A stretch of DNA of 64,000 nt from Mastigias papua (Eukaryota; Cnidaria; Scyphozoa; Rhizostomeae; Mastigiidae): the NCBI GenBank assembly GCA_964019165.1, contig OZ025278.1, forward strand, positions 12,775,786 through 12,839,785, read 5' to 3'. The notes below the pieces were generated by a model. It was not told the DNA's origin. It saw only the letters and a program-made list of their open reading frames with translations, and searched no databases. Shown here in pieces: positions 62,751 to 64,000 of this stretch. Within the stretch, counting starts at the first letter, position 1, and every line of letters starts with the position of its first letter. The translations under genes and the position numbers were made by a program.

Positions 62751-62884
62751 TCAGATGAATGAGTGAATGAATGAGTGAATGAATGAGTGACTGAATGAGT
62801 GAATGAATGAGTGACTGAATGAGTGAATGAATGAGTGAATGAATGAGTGAATGAATGAGTGAATGAATGAATGAATGAATGAAT
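62751..62884. repeat. GAATGAGT tandem repeat
   Basis: GAATGAGTGAAT units of 12 bp with some GACT variants, decaying into GAAT. Confidence 0.95.
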
Positions 62885-63896
62885 TAAAGATATGATGTAT
62901 GTAGCAATAAATGACTCAATGATAGTCAGTGAATGACTGGATAACTGAAGTAAATATGCATGGATAAATGAATGAATTGACTGATTAATTCTATAACAAT
63001 TTGATAAAAAGGAATTTGCAAAATGAATGTAATATTACTGATGACGTCTTACCATAGTAACTGATTGGTTAGCAATATTGATGTAATCGAATGCTTTGTT
63101 TGAGTAGCCAGTCAGCAGATGAATCATGCATTTAATTAATATGAATTGCAAAACAGTGACCCTTTTCAGATACCCAGAGTCATAATAACTGCCCATATGG
63201 TTTCATAACATGAAATACACAGGTTGTACTCTTTGGGGTGCATTACGTACTGAATTACAGAGTTACCTATCACTGGAAAATTTGAAAAAATGATAAAGTT
63301 ATCACCCCTACCCTTGCAGACTGTGCAAGATTTATCATATCTTCGATTATTTATAGTCACTTCTATTTAATTTGCATTTGTATTTTGTATTATAAGTAGT
63401 TGGCCTAAATTGGCGTCTTTTGCTACACATTTATTTGTACAAAACTAACTGACTGCTAATAAGCGTATCAATCAGGCAATCAGCTGATCCGTCAAAGATG
63501 AATCAATCAACCATTTGGTATTATACGATGATAGCAGAGTATCAATGTGCCTAGCAGTAATTCAATTAAAACTATGGACAATTTCTCGAAATTTGCTCAT
63601 AGCCAAAACGCTACATATGAGAAGAAAACTAAGACATTATTAATTATAATGTATATATCATTTCTAATTTACAAAATTGTGTATCAATTTATTACTTGCT
63701 ACTTAGCATGAAAGCGGGTGAGACGAAGTGAGTTCATCCTCAGGTTATCATAGATTGATGTTATATCCGCTCAAATATAAATTTCTCTCCTTTTTCTTCC
63801 ATTTGTCTCCATGACGTCTACATTTCAACTGTTAAATATGCATTAACATCACTATACGTTTACCTCACTAGAAGTTGGGTAATACGCTTATTCTTA

Positions 63897-64000
63897 AGTC
63901 CCGAATAGACGGGGGATTGGAATAGTAGGGGTTGGAAACTTCCTAAAAACACTGATAAACGATGGTGGCTTGGAATAACTAGGGTGGATGGAAAATTTCT
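63897..64000. repeat. Partial MITE-like repeat at the window end
   Basis: GGGGGATTGGAATAG and GGGGTTGGAAA units match the interior of the MITE at 4193-4647. The window cuts the element. Confidence 0.45.

Larger units (their letters stand above)
59992..64000. other. Distal intergenic region
   Basis: No convincing gene on either strand. It holds the microsatellites and C-rich repeats listed separately; the remaining sequence is AT-rich without recognisable features. Confidence 0.5.

Overview
This is a stretch of an AT-rich, intron-rich animal genome. The introns are spliceosomal GT-AG, the EGF exons are symmetric phase 1-1, and there is an animal-type RalBP1. SINEs, hAT and TA-target MITEs, a LINE tail and long microsatellites fill the rest. 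An early-branching marine invertebrate (sponge or cnidarian) fits best, because large beta-helix plus Cys-rich plus multi-TM proteins are typical of those genomes. The sequence alone does not fix the phylum. All six confident genes lie on the + strand.

Region 1 (1-23503) is a tandem array of three paralogous genes, A (5195-9716), B (10600-15137) and C (19229-23503). Each has a 49-nt exon encoding a signal peptide, then one intron, then a single exon of about 3.4 kb. That exon encodes a parallel beta-helix ectodomain, a Cys-rich stem and about nine membrane helices. Genes A and C also share their upstream DNA, so they come from a segmental duplication. Comparing the two copies shows three mobile-element insertions in copy A, including a decayed Mutator-like transposase, each with its empty site preserved in copy C. 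A LINE 3' end and a long TGATA satellite lie between B and C.

Region 2 (23504-40900) begins with repeats, a decayed hAT element and possible minus-strand exons. It then holds a RalBP1 (RLIP76) orthologue of 17 exons and 730 codons, whose reading frame closes across every splice junction. Its introns carry SINEs, a hAT MITE with a perfect 8-bp target duplication, and long TA and TG tracts.

Region 3 (42077-58807) holds two adjacent secreted histidine-rich genes. The first is a two-exon, 519-residue His-rich precursor, with a pentamer satellite filling its intron. The second is a 19-exon gene encoding a signal peptide, a His-rich segment, 17 EGF-like domains (one per exon), a 24-proline run and a truncated EGF-like tail. 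Together they look like a secreted metal-binding or matrix locus. That function is inferred; no characterised homologue was recognised.

Region 4 (58808-64000) is non-coding: a MITE with 19-bp inverted ends, microsatellites and C-rich dispersed repeats.
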